Of a stretch of DNA of 64,000 nucleotides, positions 26,142 to 34,350 are shown piece after piece. The notes under the pieces were generated by a model. It made no database searches, was not told the DNA's origin, and was given only the letters and a program-made list of their open reading frames with translations. The stretch is taken from assembly GCA_947501615.1 (NCBI GenBank), contig CANMWK010000013.1:100624-164623 (forward strand), given 5' to 3'. How positions within the stretch are numbered: the first letter of the stretch is position 1; the number at the start of each line of letters is the position of its first letter. The stretch comes from an uncultured Tenacibaculum sp. (GTDB lineage: Bacteria; Bacteroidota; Bacteroidia; Flavobacteriales; Flavobacteriaceae). The position numbers and the translations under genes are program-made.

Positions 26142-26624
26142 ATGAGTAGTATTAATCAAATTAAAGAAAAGCTAGAAACGAACATTTTTGTAAAGTGGAT
26201 TAATAAAGATGAAGGGGATTTTTTATTAAAACAAAAGCAAAAGGTTATTAAAGGAAAGTTGAGCTCAGACAATGAATCTGTAAAAATTTCTATAACACAA
26301 ACGAATTATAATCATTCATATGCACGTGTAAAAGTCAAGAATGTATTAAGAGAATCGAATACTGAAAGTATGGTAACACTCAATTTGATTGCTTTTGAAA
26401 GTGGTGATATTATTAGAACAACTAGTTATGCGGATGAATTGAATAGTGGTGATGAGTTGGTTTTATCATACGATACGCATTATTATTCTAAAAATAATAG
26501 TGCTATTAGTTGTAATCATAAATTTTTAGGAGAAGATGTGTTAGTTACTTATTTAGAAACAGAGAACAATAGATGTTTAGGTAGTAATAATACAACGAGG
26601 TATGCAATTTTTAAAATACTATAG
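26142..26624 (+). CDS. Hypothetical soluble protein
   Basis: The ATG at 26142 is preferred over an in-frame TTG at 26136 and gives 160 residues (MSSINQIKEKLETNIFVKWI). The protein looks beta-rich with alternating strands in the middle (ARVKVKNVLRESNTESMVTL) and has no signal peptide or membrane segment. The family is unknown. Its end nearly abuts the next gene: the following ATG at 26626 is 1 bp after the stop. It is the third member of the four-gene set. Confidence 0.68.
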   Translation: MSSINQIKEKLETNIFVKWINKDEGDFLLKQKQKVIKGKLSSDNESVKISITQTNYNHSYARVKVKNVLRESNTESMVTLNLIAFESGDIIRTTSYADELNSGDELVLSYDTHYYSKNNSAISCNHKFLGEDVLVTYLETENNRCLGSNNTTRYAIFKIL

Positions 26625-26625
26625 A

Positions 26626-28182
26626 ATGAAACAACTAGCTACGATTATCATATTGGTGTTTTTTACTTCTTGTGCATCAGTGAAATTTTCAAAATTTAAA
26701 AGAGGGAAATATAACTATAATGAAAATCAGTACTTAAATAATGTTTTGGATGTAAATGTTACATTGCTACCATTACCAAAACAGAAGAAAGTACTAGAAA
26801 AACCAAAAACTTTTTTTGATTTAAGAGATTCTATACCTAATACTTTATTACGAGTTTTAGGAGAAAATACCAATTCGGCGGATTCGATTATTAAATTGAT
26901 TCGAGAACCATTATCTATTGTACCTAAACCTAAACCAACTACTATTACAACACAAGATTTTACTACATATACAACAAGGATTTTATTTTCTAACATAAAA
27001 AAATATTTTGTTAGAAATGATTTAATGCATGATAATACTCGTTTAGAGTATTTAAATACTACAGTGAAATTGGATAGTAAAAACTTTGAGTTTTATACAA
27101 TAGACAAATTAGAAAATGAACTGGAAACTATCGATTTAGGGAATTTAGAACGGACTAATAATGTTAGTTTTGGAATAAAAGGCACGGTACAAAATGGAAT
27201 AGATAATACTTTTAATAGAGGCAATACTAATGAATCTAAAAGAGATGGTTCAAGTAATTTTAACAATACAGATGGTATTTACGATGCTAATGGGAGTTTT
27301 ATAGGAACGCAACAAGGAAATACAGGAGCGGCTAGTATTAAAAAGTCAAACGAGAATACAAGAGAAACTAAAATTTCAGCAAGTCAAAGTTTAGAAGCAA
27401 GTTATCAAAACTCAGAAAATATTAAAGAGAATATTTTGTTAAGTAGAAGTACACTAAAAACAGGATTTTCTTTTTCTCCTAAACATATTACGATTACTCA
27501 AAGAGGAAGACCTTTGCAAGGAATTTTTGATAATGAGCTAGTTACAGTGACTCTTAAAGCCACAAAATCTGAAACTAAAGACTATTTTAAATTTAGTTCA
27601 TTATTTAAAGACTATCAACCAAAAGGTGTAAATAATATTGATTTTCAGCAAATCAAAGCAGCATATATTCCTTGTAATAGTAAAGGAGAATTAGATATTG
27701 ATTTTGAAGTAAGTTATGATGGGGTTTTAAGAGCTGTAAGAAATTTACAAAGAGGAAATATTATAGGAGAGTTTGATGATAAAGTTACGTATTATAGAGT
27801 AAAAAAAAACTATGGAAAAAATAAGAAACCTAGTAATTCTATACGCATAGATAAATTTGATTATTGTAAGAAATTTTATGAAGTTAGAGCAAAAGTTAAA
27901 GGAGAAGAATATGCTTTACATATTGAAGTTTTAGGGAATAGTACTCCTGTGATATTGTCTGATGAAGATGCTTCAAGAAACTTTAAAGGTTGGTTAAACC
28001 TTATAAAAATTGAAACAAATAAAAGTAAATTTCAAACAAAAAAAATGAGATTATATTTTCAAAAAATTAAGATGGAAAGTGATGGGACACACAAAAAGCT
28101 TTTTGTAGGAAAGAAAAAAATGACTAAAAATGATATTAACAAACTGAAAACTATAAAAGAAATTGAGTTAATAGAATTATAA
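26626..28182 (+). CDS. Large hypothetical lipoprotein
   Basis: The ATG at 26626 (rather than 26602) gives a clear lipoprotein signal, MKQLATIIILVFFTSC. The 518-residue mature part is charged. It has a Pro/Lys-rich stretch (KPKPTTITTQDFTTYTTRIL) and a central segment of about 110 residues rich in Asn, Ser, Gly and Thr (around residues 180-290) that looks flexible or amphipathic, for example ISASQSLEASYQNSENIKEN. The C-terminal half is more globular. No family was recognised. As the last gene of the four-gene operon, it may be the surface or periplasmic part of a membrane-spanning assembly with the 25389 protein. That role is inference from order only. Confidence 0.72.
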   Translation: MKQLATIIILVFFTSCASVKFSKFKRGKYNYNENQYLNNVLDVNVTLLPLPKQKKVLEKPKTFFDLRDSIPNTLLRVLGENTNSADSIIKLIREPLSIVPKPKPTTITTQDFTTYTTRILFSNIKKYFVRNDLMHDNTRLEYLNTTVKLDSKNFEFYTIDKLENELETIDLGNLERTNNVSFGIKGTVQNGIDNTFNRGNTNESKRDGSSNFNNTDGIYDANGSFIGTQQGNTGAASIKKSNENTRETKISASQSLEASYQNSENIKENILLSRSTLKTGFSFSPKHITITQRGRPLQGIFDNELVTVTLKATKSETKDYFKFSSLFKDYQPKGVNNIDFQQIKAAYIPCNSKGELDIDFEVSYDGVLRAVRNLQRGNIIGEFDDKVTYYRVKKNYGKNKKPSNSIRIDKFDYCKKFYEVRAKVKGEEYALHIEVLGNSTPVILSDEDASRNFKGWLNLIKIETNKSKFQTKKMRLYFQKIKMESDGTHKKLFVGKKKMTKNDINKLKTIKEIELIEL

Positions 28183-28422
28183 TAGAAGTTAGTTACTTAA
28201 TTATATCCTTTTTAGTTACGTTTTAATAGATCTATCTATTGTGACTCTTCTACTTTAGTTGAATTCTTAAGCTTTCTTGGTTAAATTTAGGGTAAATTCA
28301 TTATCTCACCTTACAGTGGAAAAATTATATTAAAGACCTTTGTCATGACTAAGCCATTACATTTATTTCAATAAAGAGCTTTACATCTGTTAATAATAAT
28401 GTTATGGATAAAAATTTAATAA

Positions 28423-28521
28423 CAGGGGGATAGCCAAGGGTTTAATTCCCCGATACTTGTATCGAAAGTTATAAAATTTTCAATTAGATACCTCATATGC
28501 TTGCATCGAGGTAGTTCATTA
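28423..28521 (+). repeat. Interspersed intergenic repeat, copy A
   Basis: One of three copies in this window (others at 36815-36912 on plus and 45221-45319 on minus). It contains the landmarks GATAGCCAAG, a GATACTTGTATC palindrome, and AGATACCTCATATGCTTGCA followed by TCGAGGTAGTTCATTA. Two small hairpins are possible: GATAC/GTATC and TACCTC...GAGGTA with an inner ATGC/GCAT stem. The nearest downstream gene lies on the opposite strand, unlike copies B and C. Confidence 0.75.
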
Positions 28522-28669
28522 GCAAAAAAACATTTTTTCATTCATCTTTTGATATATGCAACTTGTCGAACATGAGGTGTGTTGTATCTAATTTTTAAAT
28601 CTTTAGAATAATTATGGTAGTAATTTCGCTTCGGTTTTTAAAAAAACCGATATTTCCCCCATTTATGAG

Positions 28670-28695
28670 GCCATACAATTTTGTATGGCTTTTTT
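28670..28695 (+). terminator. Strong hairpin terminator (plus strand)
   Basis: GCCATACAA (28670-28678) and TTGTATGGC (28681-28689) form a perfect 9-bp stem, followed by six T. No T run follows on the minus strand, so it does not look like the terminator of the converging DUF2452 gene. Confidence 0.8.
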
Positions 28696-28700
28696 AATGG

Positions 28701-29108
28701 TTACGCTGTAGTTTTTTCCCAAGTTTGATCTGCATTTAAGAAGAAACTGCCTACAAAATTAAAGTTACATTGTTCAGGAGCAATCAATGATAGAAAATGA
28801 ATTCCTTTTTTATTAATATATAAATGATACGTTTGACCAATAATAGGTTCAAATGAAAACTCTGCATTAAGAATCAGGTTATTATACTCAAATTCCTCGA
28901 TCATTTTTGCATATGCTTCCTTTAACTCATCATATTTAGTCTTAATCTTATGATTTACCTTATTTGTGACTCTATTTTTCCATGCAGTATTATCATCGAT
29001 AGTTATTTTAGGTGCACCAACAGAAGTGGAATAAGGCTTAAGAGCAGCATCATAACTTTCCGTTTCATAATTATAAACAACATGATCTGGTTTTTTATCC
29101 TTATTCAT
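28701..29108 (-). CDS. DUF2452 domain protein
   Basis: This small soluble protein (135 aa) matches the DUF2452 pattern: KPDHVVYNYETESYDA near the start, YSTSVGAPKI, a helical DELKEAYAKMIEEFEYN segment, FSFEPIIGQTYHLY, FLSLIAPEQC and a terminal GSFFLNADQTWEK. DUF2452 proteins are common in Bacteroidetes and in scattered other bacteria, and their function is unknown. There is no export signal. It is a single gene facing away from the 73-aa gene at 29228; the 119 bp between them contain a perfect palindrome at 29183-29200. Confidence 0.85.
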   Translation of the reverse strand: MNKDKKPDHVVYNYETESYDAALKPYSTSVGAPKITIDDNTAWKNRVTNKVNHKIKTKYDELKEAYAKMIEEFEYNNLILNAEFSFEPIIGQTYHLYINKKGIHFLSLIAPEQCNFNFVGSFFLNADQTWEKTTA

Positions 29109-29182
29109 TTTAATGATTTTTAATTTAATTTTCTTGTTTCAGCAAAGATAGGACTTGTTTAAGTTTAAATTAACATGTTTTT

Positions 29183-29200
29183 TATAGTTGTTTAACTATA
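29183..29200. promoter_or_regulatory. Perfect 7-4-7 palindrome between divergent genes
   Basis: TATAGTT-GTTT-AACTATA is a perfect inverted repeat, 27 nt upstream of the ATG at 29228 and about 75 nt upstream of the DUF2452 start. It could be an operator for either or both genes. The binding protein is unknown. Confidence 0.45.
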
Positions 29201-29227
29201 TTTACAATAAATTAAACAATTATAGTT

Positions 29228-29449
29228 ATGGATATAGTAAATCAAGCATTAGCATTTGAACAAGCTAAGATGAAAAACATGTCTACGAGTGATAGAGTAG
29301 TTGCATCTAGAGAAGCGAAAAGATTAGTGTTAGCATTAAACGAGATCTATAAAAAAACAAGAGATGCTAACCTAATGGATATTATGAAACGGTTAACTGT
29401 AAAAAAACGAAGGATAGAATCGCGTTTAAAAGGTAAACCATTATTGTAA
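29228..29449 (+). CDS. Small basic helical protein of unknown function
   Basis: The 73-residue protein is mostly helical and strongly basic towards its end (MKRLTVKKRRIESRLKGKPL). It begins MDIVNQALAFEQAKMKNMST. There is no signal peptide or membrane segment. Its own terminator follows within about 45 bp and a palindrome lies upstream, which supports a genuine single-gene unit. It could bind nucleic acid, but no family was recognised. Confidence 0.65.
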   Translation: MDIVNQALAFEQAKMKNMSTSDRVVASREAKRLVLALNEIYKKTRDANLMDIMKRLTVKKRRIESRLKGKPLL

Positions 29450-29491
29450 AATCAAAATTCATAGCCGTTTAGTTAACGGTATTTTACTGAT

Positions 29492-29525
29492 AAAGACTAA
29501 CTTATTTAAGTTAGTCTTTTTTTTG
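29492..29525 (+). terminator. Terminator after the 73-aa gene
   Basis: AAAGACTAACTTA and TAAGTTAGTCTTT form a stem of about 13 bp closed by a 2-3 nt loop, followed by a T run into 29525. A smaller ACCGTTAA-type hairpin lies just before it. Confidence 0.85.
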
Positions 29526-29644
29526 ATTAAAAAACATAGTTTTAAACGAATATAAACTCTACAGGTACGAAAATAAGTTCATAAATACATGGTAGTTACT
29601 TTAAATGTATGTTTGACCAAGCAAACTTTTAAAGATCATTTCAA

Positions 29645-30031
29645 ATGAAAAAAATTATCACAATCAAAGAAGAGTATAATTCTTTAGAAAAATTACAAAG
29701 TTATCTTAAAACGGCTTCTAATTACTCTTCAAACATTCAGCATGACAAGTGGGAGATGAAAAAAGATGCAGCAGGAAACATGTTGAAATGTTTAATGGTG
29801 AAAAAGAGTGCGATGCATGGTGTGAAAGTGTATTTTTTAGACAACAAAACAATTGAGTTAAGCTATGCAATTCCTAATGCTTTATTGCATGCTTGGTTTG
29901 GTAAAAGTCAACAAGCTTACAGACGAATTGATGAGATAGTTTTAGGTAAAATAAAAGATGCAGTCTTAGCGGGTTCTCAAAAAAAGGTGTTCAACGAGAT
30001 GGAGCAAGTTTTTAAAGGTGCAATAGCATAA
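29645..30031 (+). CDS. Hypothetical soluble protein, first gene of DUF3592/DUF1266 operon
   Basis: The 128-residue protein has no export signal and no recognised domain. It is mixed alpha/beta, with a predicted strand pair (GVKVYFLDNKTIELSYAIPN) and a C-terminal helix (KKVFNEMEQVFKGAIA). It lies 10 bp before the DUF3592 gene and is probably co-transcribed with it and with the DUF1266 gene. Nothing in the sequence indicates an enzymatic role. Confidence 0.68.
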   Translation: MKKIITIKEEYNSLEKLQSYLKTASNYSSNIQHDKWEMKKDAAGNMLKCLMVKKSAMHGVKVYFLDNKTIELSYAIPNALLHAWFGKSQQAYRRIDEIVLGKIKDAVLAGSQKKVFNEMEQVFKGAIA

Positions 30032-30041
30032 CAATCAACAA

Positions 30042-30425
30042 ATGAAATATGTGATTTGTTTTTTGATGTTTTTATTTTCTTACTCCGCTTTTTCACAAGA
30101 AAAAGTTGATTGGGTAAAGACAGAGGGCATCATTAAAGAATTGGAAGTTAAACGAAGAGGTAGAACATTTGCTACAGTATCTTTTCAAACTAAAGAAGGC
30201 GCAACAACAGAGGCGTATACAGAATTATTTGCACTGCCTATCATTGGAAGTTTTACATCGGTAGGCGATACCATAACTATTTTTTACGATAAAAACAATC
30301 CAGTGATAGTAAAGAGTGAAAGCGGGAAATTTTTATCACAATATGGTATGATATTGTTAATTGTTTTAGGGGTTGTTTTTTCTGTTAAACGTTTTATCAA
30401 TATGAGAAAATATCAAAAAAATTAA
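30042..30425 (+). CDS. DUF3592-like exported membrane protein
   Basis: A signal-like segment (residues 1-18, ending FSQ) is followed by a domain with the DUF3592 pattern: WVKTEGIIKELEVKRRGR, then ATVSFQTKEG, VGDTITIFYDKNNP, and a membrane helix at about 99-118 (GMILLIVLGVVFSVKRFI). DUF3592 proteins are small membrane proteins of unknown function. It lies 3 bp before the DUF1266 gene. Confidence 0.75.
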   Translation: MKYVICFLMFLFSYSAFSQEKVDWVKTEGIIKELEVKRRGRTFATVSFQTKEGATTEAYTELFALPIIGSFTSVGDTITIFYDKNNPVIVKSESGKFLSQYGMILLIVLGVVFSVKRFINMRKYQKN

Positions 30426-30428
30426 AAA

Positions 30429-31058
30429 ATGAGTACAACAAAATCAAAAATAGAACTATCTGAAGATCAAAGGCGAAAATTAGTATTTGGAGCAATCTTA
30501 TCTTATTACAGAGGAGAATCGATTTTAGATGTGAATTTGGTAGGTGATAACGAAGAGTATATAGAAGGTTTGTCTAATTGGTGGGGAATTAACAATAGAG
30601 AAGAAGCTACCGCAGTTTTAGGAGATTTGTTAGCACTAGAGAAGAGCAGAATTTTTGATCCGTTATTAGAAAATCCAGATGCTGAATTGAATGAAATCAA
30701 AAATGAAATAGCAGAGGGTTTGGCTATACATTTCTCAAAAGTAAGTGAAGTACAATCTACTTATGCTTGGGATATTGTAAGATTAGTAGTTGTGTCTAAA
30801 TATTCTTACTGGTGTGGCTATATTTCTGAAGAAGAAATGTGGAATTTTATTGATTATGGAGTTGAAAAAGCATCTGAGGTAGGAGTAGACTGGAAGCAAT
30901 ATACTATTTCTTTTTTATTAGGAAGATGCATTCATGGCTTTGATTTAGAAGATGTCATAGATGAATGTAAAGAGTTATATCATTCTAAACAGTCGATGCT
31001 TTCTTGGGTGTTTAGAGTTAAAAATTTAGATGTTTATAAAAAGTATTCATTTAAATAA
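30429..31058 (+). CDS. DUF1266 domain protein
   Basis: This is a soluble, helical protein of 209 residues. The central and C-terminal parts match the DUF1266 (YbeR/YbeU) pattern: YAWDIVRLVVVSKYSYWCGY followed by ISEEEMWNFIDYG, then DWKQYTISFLLGRCIHGFD. The family's biochemical role is unknown. It lies 3 bp after the DUF3592 gene, so it completes a three-gene unit. A lipoprotein follows 66 bp later and may have its own promoter. Confidence 0.78.
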   Translation: MSTTKSKIELSEDQRRKLVFGAILSYYRGESILDVNLVGDNEEYIEGLSNWWGINNREEATAVLGDLLALEKSRIFDPLLENPDAELNEIKNEIAEGLAIHFSKVSEVQSTYAWDIVRLVVVSKYSYWCGYISEEEMWNFIDYGVEKASEVGVDWKQYTISFLLGRCIHGFDLEDVIDECKELYHSKQSMLSWVFRVKNLDVYKKYSFK

Positions 31059-31124
31059 TATAAATCCTTCAACGAACTTAATCCCTGTGTTAAACAATTA
31101 TAAATAAACAAATTCAAACAAAAA

Positions 31125-31685
31125 ATGAGAAAAATTATTTACACATTAGTGGTACTCGCTTTTGTTTCTTGTAGTAAAGAACAAAAGTTTGCAGAGAATG
31201 CCGATTCTATTAAACAGTTAGAAACTGTTTTAGCAGATAAGTTTGGTAAAGATGCGTATTACACAAGTATTACATTATCTAACTCAGGAACTTCTTCCGG
31301 AGATATACTATCGGTTACACAAACTGAAGATCCTTCATCTTTAAAAATGGGAGAGTGGAATTTTTTCCAAGGAAAATGGACGCAAAGTTCTGAAGTTACT
31401 TTAGAACTAAGCCAAGGAGCACAAGCTAAAGATTTTATGTTCCAATTAGATGGAAATACAGTAAAATTAGATGTGTTGGGGAAACTGTTAGAAGAATCAA
31501 AAGAAAAAGTAACAAGCGAGAAGAAAATAGAAGAAGTGGAGGTTACTAGTGTGTTTATGAATGCGCCAAATAATGGAGATTTTAGTGCTATGGAATACTT
31601 TATTACGATAAAGCCAAAAAATGGGGGAACTAGTTTTGATTTTAGATATAATTTAGACGGAACATTAATAAAATTTGATTACTAG
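31125..31685 (+). CDS. Hypothetical lipoprotein
   Basis: A lipoprotein signal (MRKIIYTLVVLAFVSCSK) gives a lipidated Cys at residue 16. The mature part (about 170 aa) contains two beta-rich halves, with SITLSNSGTSSGDILSVTQT in the first and EYFITIKPKNGGTSFDFRYN near the end. No domain was recognised. It is probably a periplasmic or surface lipoprotein. Confidence 0.68.
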   Translation: MRKIIYTLVVLAFVSCSKEQKFAENADSIKQLETVLADKFGKDAYYTSITLSNSGTSSGDILSVTQTEDPSSLKMGEWNFFQGKWTQSSEVTLELSQGAQAKDFMFQLDGNTVKLDVLGKLLEESKEKVTSEKKIEEVEVTSVFMNAPNNGDFSAMEYFITIKPKNGGTSFDFRYNLDGTLIKFDY

Positions 31686-31775
31686 TTAGTTTTATATGAA
31701 ATCCATTCTTCATTATTTGCAAATAATGTTGAGTGGATTTTTACGTTTTATAAATTGTTATACATAATTTGAAAA

Positions 31776-32333
31776 ATGAAGATCCAAATAATTATCATAC
31801 TAGTTCTAGTATTCAAGATTTCGTTGCACTCACAAGCTGAAAAAAGACTAAATTTTGGAAAAATGTATGAAGTTTTAGGGACAATAACAGACAGTATAAC
31901 GAATGATACCTTACATCAAGTGAGTATAGAAGCTTTTAATGAAAATTTTGAAAAGATTAAATCTACTCGCTCTGATTTTGATGGAGTTTACTATTTTAAG
32001 TTTTGTTCTAATAGATTAATATCTGGGACTTTATTAATTAGAGTAACATACCCGTCTTACAAACAAAAAATAATACGTTACAAGATTAATTCTGATTCTG
32101 TAATCAATATCAAAATGACTTATGATTATGATAAAACAATAACGAAAGAGAAATTTGAAAGTTTCCTTTATTTCGAATGTGGTACAAGTCACCATAATGA
32201 GTTGCAGTTAGATGAGTTATTATATGAAGAAAATAAAACATATCGTCATTTTTGTAGTGGAGAAGAAAAAAAGTATCGCAACTTAATTAAAGATAAAGTA
32301 AATTTTTCTGAATGGATTTTAATAGAAAAATAA
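31776..32333 (+). CDS. Exported protein with carboxypeptidase-regulatory-like beta domain
   Basis: After a signal peptide (about residues 1-21) the segment YEVLGTITDSITNDTLHQVS followed by SDFDGVYYFKF looks like a CarboxypepD_reg-like fold, the beta-sandwich often found at the N-terminus of TonB-dependent receptors and in small exported proteins of Bacteroidetes. Here it stands alone with about 70 extra C-terminal residues containing a Cys pair. The function is unknown. Confidence 0.65.
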   Translation: MKIQIIIILVLVFKISLHSQAEKRLNFGKMYEVLGTITDSITNDTLHQVSIEAFNENFEKIKSTRSDFDGVYYFKFCSNRLISGTLLIRVTYPSYKQKIIRYKINSDSVINIKMTYDYDKTITKEKFESFLYFECGTSHHNELQLDELLYEENKTYRHFCSGEEKKYRNLIKDKVNFSEWILIEK

Positions 32334-32465
32334 ATTATCTCTAATAATCATGTATAACTTTAATTACTGTTGACTAGAATACATCAAACAAAAAAGTAGT
32401 GTCACATTTAATGATACTAAAACCTTAATTATTACCGATAAGAATATTTGAAATAATAAAATTAT

Positions 32466-33740
32466 ATGAAAAAAATAGTACCGTTGATAGTAGTATCACT
32501 ATTGTCAATATCATGCTCAAAACCAACCTCAAAAGATGTTATAAAAGCTATTGATAATGATGATATAACTCGCTTTCAGAGCTTGAGAGAAGAAATTACT
32601 ATTGATACATTACGATTTGCAGTTGGTGAAACCGTTTTTCATTATGCATATCAGGCGAAAGCTAATCATATCATGCAGCAACTTATAGAAGAAGAAATAC
32701 TACTTAATGAAGCAGATTCTTTAGGTTATACTCCACTTTTAGCATTAATACAAGATACTAATCCACAATATGAACTCATCGAAAAATTACTTGATAAAGA
32801 AATAGATATTAATGCTATAGAAAACTATAATGGATATTCTTCATTACATTATGCAGTATATAATTCGCAACCTGAGTTAGTAAAAAAGTTATTAGCTAAA
32901 GGTGCAAATCCTAATATTCAGGTAACTTCATTAATGAAGTCTACACCGTTACATATAGCAATTGAAAAGAAAGATAAAGAGAGTATTCGTTATTTAATAG
33001 AAAAAACCTCAGATACCATTAAAGATTATAATGATAAAACTGTTTTGGCATTAGCAATACGCTCTAAAGATGTTGATATTCAAAAAATATTTTATCATAA
33101 GATGGCTGTAAAAGACAAACGTGAATTGTTTGCTAATTTATGTAGGTTTTCTGATGATGTTTTATTTTTAGATGATTTGTTAGATCAAAAATGGATAACA
33201 AGAAAATTATTAAATAAAGCCTTAGTTTTTGTTAAGAACACTAGCATAGCAAAAAAGTTGTTAGATAAAGGAGCACAAATAAATTATTTGCATGAAGAAT
33301 ATAAATATGGAGCTATCCATTATGCAGCTGTTCGTGGTAATGTAACAATGTTAAAATTTTTATTAGAAAATGGAGCAAATATTAATCAGTTGTCAAAAGA
33401 TAAAACGATGTCTGTAGTAATGCATGCGGCACAGTTATATGAGAATTTCAATGCTATAGATAAAAAAGGAGCATCTATGGGCATTGGTCTAACACAAACG
33501 GCTTTAGATTTTTTTGCGAATAGCAAGGATAAAACAAAAGAAAATAGTTTAGAAGCAGTTAAGTTTTTAGTTGCTAAAAAAGCGAATCTTCATTTTAAAA
33601 ATAAGTTCAACGCTAATGCACTTTACTATGCTGAAGCGTCGAAAAATTCAAGTGTTGCTGAATATTTAAAAACAATTGGAGTAAAAGAAACTAAGAAGTA
33701 CTCAGAAAGTAAATCTGGTTTCAGAAAATATTATAATTAA
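32466..33740 (+). CDS. Ankyrin-repeat lipoprotein
   Basis: The lipoprotein signal MKKIVPLIVVSLLSISC is followed by ankyrin repeats. Clear ones read GYSSLHYAVYNSQPELVKKL, STPLHIAIEKKDKESIRYLI, and YGAIHYAAVRGNVTMLKFLL with a following ENGANIN; further degenerate copies surround them. Total length is 424 aa. Ankyrin repeats bind protein partners, and a lipid anchor places them in the periplasm or on the cell surface. The next two genes follow within 7-9 bp, so an operon of at least three genes is likely (ankyrin lipoprotein, small lipoprotein, 513-aa exported protein). Confidence 0.85.
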   Translation: MKKIVPLIVVSLLSISCSKPTSKDVIKAIDNDDITRFQSLREEITIDTLRFAVGETVFHYAYQAKANHIMQQLIEEEILLNEADSLGYTPLLALIQDTNPQYELIEKLLDKEIDINAIENYNGYSSLHYAVYNSQPELVKKLLAKGANPNIQVTSLMKSTPLHIAIEKKDKESIRYLIEKTSDTIKDYNDKTVLALAIRSKDVDIQKIFYHKMAVKDKRELFANLCRFSDDVLFLDDLLDQKWITRKLLNKALVFVKNTSIAKKLLDKGAQINYLHEEYKYGAIHYAAVRGNVTMLKFLLENGANINQLSKDKTMSVVMHAAQLYENFNAIDKKGASMGIGLTQTALDFFANSKDKTKENSLEAVKFLVAKKANLHFKNKFNANALYYAEASKNSSVAEYLKTIGVKETKKYSESKSGFRKYYN

Positions 33741-33747
33741 ACAGTTT

Positions 33748-34341
33748 ATGAATAAGTTTTTAGTTTTAATAATAACTACGATATTTATAGGAGCTTGTAA
33801 TTCAACGCCACCAAAATATAAACAAGAAATAGAACTTTGTTTTCAAAGTTATTTTCAGCATTTATCAGATCAAGAGTTTGATAAAGCAATGACATATTTG
33901 CCAGAAGATTTATTTTCATATGTGTCTAAAAAAGGTCTGATAAATTCCTACGAAGAAGCTTATAAATCAGATGATATGAGTTTTATACATTATTCACCTA
34001 CTGTAACTCGAATTAAAGATTCATTAAAAATTCAAGACAAATACTACGCATTATTATCATTTAAAGAGCGTATGGATATTGTTATAAAGTTTGAAGAAAA
34101 TATTTTAGACGAAACAAAACAAGAAGATTTAAAAGTATTAAAAAAGACGTATCAGAAAAGATTTGGTAGCTCTAATGTAAAACTTAATAATAAAGATCAT
34201 TTTGAAATAAAAACAAAAAAAAGAGCGTATGCAATTTTGAATGAAGGTGAAATTGCAGCATGGAAGTTTTTAATTTTAGAAGAAGATAGTAGTCAATTAT
34301 TACAAGAACTACTTCCAGAAAAACTTCATAATAGTTTATAA
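33748..34341 (+). CDS. Small hypothetical lipoprotein
   Basis: The lipoprotein signal MNKFLVLIITTIFIGAC is followed by about 180 residues of mixed structure (FQSYFQHLSDQEFDKAMTYL near the start of the mature part). This first part resembles the NTF2-like folds found in many small lipoproteins, but the match is weak. It sits 7 bp after the ankyrin lipoprotein and 9 bp before the next exported protein. Confidence 0.65.
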   Translation: MNKFLVLIITTIFIGACNSTPPKYKQEIELCFQSYFQHLSDQEFDKAMTYLPEDLFSYVSKKGLINSYEEAYKSDDMSFIHYSPTVTRIKDSLKIQDKYYALLSFKERMDIVIKFEENILDETKQEDLKVLKKTYQKRFGSSNVKLNNKDHFEIKTKKRAYAILNEGEIAAWKFLILEEDSSQLLQELLPEKLHNSL

Positions 34342-34350
34342 TATTACTAC

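Larger units (their letters stand above)
28183..28700. other. Gene-free region with repeat copy A and an orphan terminator
   Basis: No coding region of note is seen. The region holds repeat copy A (28423-28521), a TCGGTTTTT/AAAAACCGA hairpin (28630-28649) and a strong plus-strand terminator hairpin (28670-28695). The terminator is about 490 bp from the nearest upstream plus-strand stop, so an untranslated transcript ending there is possible. Confidence 0.5.
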
